Positions 27,101-33,100 of a stretch of 64,000 nucleotides of DNA are shown here, in pieces. Positions within the stretch are counted from its first letter, which is position 1. Every line of letters begins with the position of its first letter. This stretch comes from Notospermus geniculatus. Taxonomy: Eukaryota; Nemertea; Pilidiophora; Heteronemertea; Lineidae. The stretch spans positions 142,980 through 206,979 of the forward strand of contig NMRB01000523.1 in assembly GCA_002633025.1 (NCBI GenBank). Reading direction: 5' to 3'. The position numbers and the translations under genes were made by a program. The notes beneath the pieces were generated by a model, which was given only the letters and a program-made list of their open reading frames with translations, did no database searches and had not been told where the DNA came from.

Positions 27101-30100
27101 TGTGGGCCAGCATATCTGCGAGCAGATACCAACCCGTCCAGCCTACCTCTAGATTTCTTACTCGAATAAACCAACTCAAGGGCGCGAAATTTCTTCTTGG
27201 TAGACTGGTCCGCTCTCCTCAAGGCGCTTCGCTAATACGCGTAGGGAAGCGCTGGAGGGCAAGGGACCAGTCTAAATCATTGGCTGAAACAGTTGAAGAG
27301 CAGGGGATGCTTTCAATGGCAAGTTCTGCTTCATGCGAATCATCAACAGATCATCCCTGGAAGCAGATATTAAAGAGGTTCTTTATTTCTTAGCATGAAA
27401 AAGGAATGATCTCTTAGATGGGCGTTCTCCAACATTGCATGGCTTCCATTGTCAAGGATGTCCAGAATCGAAAGATACCCTGCAAGAAATCTCAAGGCTG
27501 AAGGGATGAAGCAGCTTTTATTGCATTTCAACCCCGGGCCCCCCACTCCTTAATTTTAGGGTACACATATGCTTGTTCCTGAGTTTGAAAAGGACCCCCT
27601 TATGGAAGGAACCAAGGGAAATTTTCCACCCCTTTCTGCGGGCTTTTTCATCCAATTAGACCCCCTAATGGAAGGAACCAAGATATTTTAACCCCCTTTT
27701 CGGGATTTTTCATGCATTATATCCCCTAATTGAGAAGGAACCAAGGGATTTTCACCCACTTTTTTACAAGCTTTTTCATTGAGAATAGGACTTTCATACC
27801 CCTTTTTATTATTTTTTCGGGAAGAGAACCTTTTGACTCCCTTTTTAAGAATTTTTCGGGAGAAAAGTCATTCAAAGTGCCCTATTTTTAGTGTTTTTCG
27901 GGAATTTTTTCCCGAACAGTGCTGCCGAAAATGACCCCTTTTCCTGAGAAAATTGGAACGAGCATGCGGTATGGTTGATCCCTGAGTGGGGGGCCCGGGA
28001 TTTCAACAGTGCAATAACTCAAAGTGGTAAAACGGTTGTCCAATCAATTGCAATGGGATGTGCTGGTGCCAAACCCACAAGTTTGATCATCAACTACTTT
28101 GACTATGTTTCCAGCAGGTTGAGACTTCGGAACCCTGGTGGTCAGGAGAGTAACTAAACCCTTAAAGGAGTTAGACGCCGAAGTTGTAAACACTCACTCA
28201 CTGGTTCTCTATCCACGGACGCCTGCGGTGCTGCCACCTATTGTCGGTGATATGTACTGACGCGAATATCGTGAGTTGCATCGGACCGGGAACCAGTCTA
28301 ACGATCACGGGTGCTGCCACCTGCACGAAGGAATAAAACTAGTTTGCCGACCATATTTGTAAACAAACCAGCTTGTTTACAACTTCGGCGTCTAACTCCT
28401 TTAAGTAGTCCTTGGATGCTATCACACTCAAGTTCTAAAGTACCATGGTAGAGGATTGTCAACAGTTGATGAATATAGGTATTGCACAAGACAAATATAC
28501 AAGGCATGAAAAGAACTTTACTTTTGATATGGTCTCATTATTTTTATTAAGAAAATCTATACAGTGATGTTTGATATTACATGGGCTGTTACAAGGCAGG
28601 AAGAGGGAAAAGGCGTGTCAGCCTTCAAAATACAACACATGTAAACTGATTGGTACAGTGACTATGGATCTCTATTCAGAATGAAAAAAGTCGCATACTG
28701 TAGTTCTGGTGAGGAAAAACTTCTGCTAACTCTGAAAAAAGATTCTAATCACACTGAGAGCAGCAATTAGCTTGCTTACTCCATAACAATTGGAGACAGA
28801 TGTCAACTTGATTTCCACAGAAAATGATTAGATTGATGATAATATTTATCATAGCAGGGTTATTCATTAATCAGAAATCTGGCAATGTATCAAAAACAAA
28901 GTTTCCAGGAACCTAAGTCATTTACACTTAGCTTGCGTGTTTACTATAAGAGAGAGCAAGGTTTGATGGATTATCAACAGGAAATCAATTTTGGAAGCTA
29001 GATTCAAATCTTCAGTCATCACAGGCAGCTGAACTAGAGGCACCAAAAACTCGTTCTACTCGACTGTGCTCATTAGTAGTTTCTCCTCTGTCTTACTTTT
29101 AGCAATAGCAACAGTACTGATGGCACTCTTGCTTTAGCAGACCCTTTCTTTAGCAAGAGGTTATCACTGATGAGGAGCCCGGTGGTGTAGTGGTTTGGGT
29201 CTCCAACTAGCGGTCAGAGGGTCCCGGGTTCGAATCCCACTGGGCGTGAGACTTTGGGCAAGTCTCTTTGCCTCACTGGCCTCTCTCCACCCAGGTGTAT
29301 AAATGGGTACCGGTCGGAAATCAGACTGGGGTTAAAGTGTAAAGTCAGATGAGAACCTCTACCGTAGTTGATATCAGACTATATAAACCCAAACTTTAAC
29401 TTTTAAAAAACTTTTTTATGACTACATGAATTATTTTAGCAAGCTGACAGTTTTATTTTAAACAGCTTCAATGCGACTGACTCTTCCTTGCTTTAGGAAT
29501 AGCTTCAGCAAAGCTCCAATCTTGGTTCTTCCTTCTTTTGTCAGTACCCAATGATCAGCAGCCTGCACAAGACTAGACTTTGCAAGTACCGGTATACATA
29601 CAGGTATGTTTCCTTGATACGGACATGAGATTAATGCCTATGGAATAACAAGAAGACTTGACAGTGAACTCTTACTCTTGACTGAACAAGAAATAACTCT
29701 GCATGCGGAAAAATGATATAATTTGAACTTCCTCGAAGTTTGATATGTCTCATGCCAGCTTGAACACAAGAACAGCACTCACAGTCACAGTTGATCTATG
29801 CTTATGATTTTAGATCGACAAAAGTGAATATAGGCTTAACGTGGGATATTTTTTCACGAGCACAACACTGGGNCTTAATGAAGTAGGTCACTCGGTCTAA
29901 TTAACTTGGAATTCAATTTGGAAGACAGAAGGTGTAGGTCAGTGTGCTGCTGTATTCTTCACATGCATGTAGTTAGAGCATCAGTTTGATGTTTTAGTGA
30001 CTAACATCAAACTGGTGCTAATGACATGTACTTGGAAGGATCTTATCCACATGAACTGACGTCAAGAGCAATTGTAAACATAAATTTTTTAATTACTAAC

Positions 30101-33100
30101 TCGATAATCGGCATTTTTACCCCATATCATGGAAAAAGGAACAGATTTGTGATGACTAGCACCTTGTAAGGAGTGCCACTAAACCAGAGACTTAGTGAGA
30201 CAAATCGAACTTCATGAGGACTTTCAAGATTTGAATGGTCATGAACATGATAGAACATTTTATGTCAAGCTACTGCACCAATTACCCAAGCTAAAATATC
30301 TCCTTGAGACATCCTCCAAGTAATTGGAAAAGACACAAGTATGTGAAATATTTCAACAAATGGTTGCATCTTTTCTTGCCTGTGTAGAATTATGTCATGT
30401 CCGCAATGAACTTCAAAAATTGCACTTCAATCGATCATTTAGGACATAAATAGAGGTTTATGTAACAACACACATTCACTGTTGTTGAAAGGGTGTCTTC
30501 CTCTATAAATCATTTGCCAGTTCCCAGTCTTTTTTTAAATGATGAGGTGAAGTTGACTTTGTAAGTTCAGTTGGTGATCAAAGACTTTGTTTGTTCTTTC
30601 CATCAACACAGCTTATATTTTATAGATGTTCTGAACTACTGAACAACTACTTTATCATGAAGTTTGTAAACAAATAGGTACTTACCAATCCATCACAGGT
30701 TGACAGAGCAACTTTGGATCCAGGGTGTCCACGAACATCCCCAACAAAGTAACACATTTTGTCCTGAATTCGCTGTATTTTTGCATCACTCACATTTCCA
30801 AATTTTCTTTTTCGCCGTTCAATAACTGTCCCTGGCACATACAGTCGATGATTTGGCACAACCTGCATGTGCACCTCCTCATTGTTCAATGTGAGTTTAT
30901 AGTGAACAGTGTCTTGATTTTGTGGTGAAATTGAGCGAATATGTCTGTGAGATACATGGTGATTTAGCTGATGGGACAGAAAGCTCCCTTCTTGTGTCAC
31001 TTTCCATGGAATGGATATTTCATAACTTCTTAACTGGCGCACTAATTCAGCTATTGAAAGAAGTTCCAGGAATCCAGNNNNNNNNNNNNNNNNNNNNNNN
31101 NNNNNNNNNNNNNNNNNNNNNNNNNNNNNNNNNNNNNNNNNNNNNNNNNNNNNNNNNNNNNNNNNNNNNNNNNNNNNNNNNNNNNNNNNNNNNNNNNNNN
31201 NNNNNNNNNNNNNNNNNNNNNNNNNNNNNNNNNNNNNNNNNNNNNNNNNNNNNNNNNNNNNNNNNNNNNNNNNNNNNNNNNNNNNNNNNNNNNNNNNNNN
31301 NNNNNNNNNNNNNNNNNNNNNNNNNNNNNNNNNNNNNNNNNNNNNNNNNNNNNNNNNNNNNNNNNNNNNNNNNNNNNNNNNNNNNNNNNNNNNNNNNNNN
31401 NNNNNNNNNNNNNNNNNNNNNNNNNNNNNGCCTAATTTTTTCTACCATTTGATGGCGCTGCGACCGTATCCACTTTTCCACTGTGACGTTGTACAGAACG
31501 TCAACGTCACACTGGTGTGACGTTGTGGCTTCATGCTCGCACCGCCACATTGCCACGGAGATGACGTCCTGAAGACAATGAAAGGGCCTGCTTTGGTCGC
31601 AGCGACATCTTTCCGTGGAGAAGTGGCGACCTCCTCATTGGCAAACATCTGTCGGCAAATTGTCAGTTTAGTGAAGAAGAACCAATTGACTCAAATTGGC
31701 CCTAATTTAGCTTAAAATCAGGATCAACTGACAGTTTTTGAATTTAAAAACATGGCCAGGGGTGAAATACCTAATCATAGAACATAGAACATATATTCTA
31801 CAAGTGATGATTCAGTTTTAGTGAAGTACATAACATGTCTGGTGGCACAATGTCATAAAATAACATTTTGAAGAACACTACTTGCTGCAAATGCTAACAT
31901 CAAACCAACGTTTCTTTAAAACTAACCACAATCTCGTGCATTGGGTAATTCTGATGACATCTAAGGGCAAAAGGAATACACCCTGAATTTTAAAATCTTT
32001 AACAAAACAGTAAACACTATCCCTTCCTTTATTTATCCAAGTACTCTCACTCCTTTTTTCCAACAGACAAAACCACAGTAAGGCTTATTTAGAATAGAAA
32101 ATTGGCTAGAAGTGTTGGTTCTTTATCCATTGTAATTGGTATTCTGAGGGACTTCATCTTGACTACTTGATGCCTAACACTAACACTAGCTTCTATCCTA
32201 AGTCCAGTTTTGGCAAAGGGCCTAAGCCTGCAGTCTAGGCCTGTATAAGGTGTTTGTGTTGAAGAGCTATTGCTTTAGCTTATTTCCAAAGAAGAATTGG
32301 GCTTTTCTGTCCACATCACAGGATACACAAGGTCAACGTCAAGCCTGAAGCAAGGCTTAGGAGCTGCTTCATAAAAAAAGAAAAAGCACACTGCTGACAT
32401 ACTTCTGAAAAAATTGGAACTCAAAATAATGTTGGTATATCTACCCAGCATAATCGTACCCAAATCCGGAGTGCTGTGAAACCGATACCAAACAGCAGAT
32501 CATAGCAAAGAAATCTATGTATATTTGCCTTCCAATGGCAATGACTGGTTTCCAATTTAACAAGTCTTCTTCTATAGATTGCTTTGCACGATATTGAAGA
32601 CAAATTGTACATCAGCCCCTTACATGTAATACATGTACCTTTTAGTCAATGTTTTGCCAGCTGCTGTCTTCATGGATAAGAACTCTGGCATAACTGAACT
32701 AAAGTTAGTCAAGACACATAATAAATCATGGACATAAAAGTAATTTTAAAAATTACCTTCATAAAAAAGTATAATGACTTAAAAAGCGAAGTTGAGAAAA
32801 AGCATCTTCTAATTTGGAAGTGGAGGCAGTGCTCACTGAATGTCAATGGCCTGGTTATGAGACTTGACGATGTACACACAGTGTACTTATCATTGACCCA
32901 ATGCTACTGCTTCCAGAGGAAGACAAAAGAAAGTCATGTTTTTAACAGTAGTTTATTCCGCCAAACAATACAGTTTGAATTAATGTTTTATTTTCATAAA
33001 TGGTGACCTAATTCGTAGATGGAAATACTATTTCATCTGAAGCAAAGGGCGAACAGTATATTATATAGTAACAGATCAACTACTAAGAGTATGTAAAGTA

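Larger units (their letters stand above)
20516..29872. repeat. Duplicated block, copy A (9.36 kb)
   Basis: Collinear with 29874-38069 at very high identity throughout, including ADAMTS exons 1 and 2, introns, minisatellite and SINE. It begins CTTAATGAAGTAGG and ends CACAACACTGGG at a single N. Copy A carries extra transposon insertions at 24833-25136, 27533-27999 and 28166-28400, and an element at 21872-22275 whose counterpart falls in a gap of copy B. Confidence 0.95.

Noticed and set aside
26956-27393. 145-codon plus-strand open frame upstream of ADAMTS exon 1
   Set aside because: In copy B the same sequence is split by indels into different frames, no splice or domain evidence exists, and it overlaps the GC-rich promoter side of ADAMTS.
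29174-29250. Functional tRNA gene
   Set aside because: A and B boxes are good, but the T-stem does not pair and a SINE body follows; two collinear copies reflect the A/B duplication.
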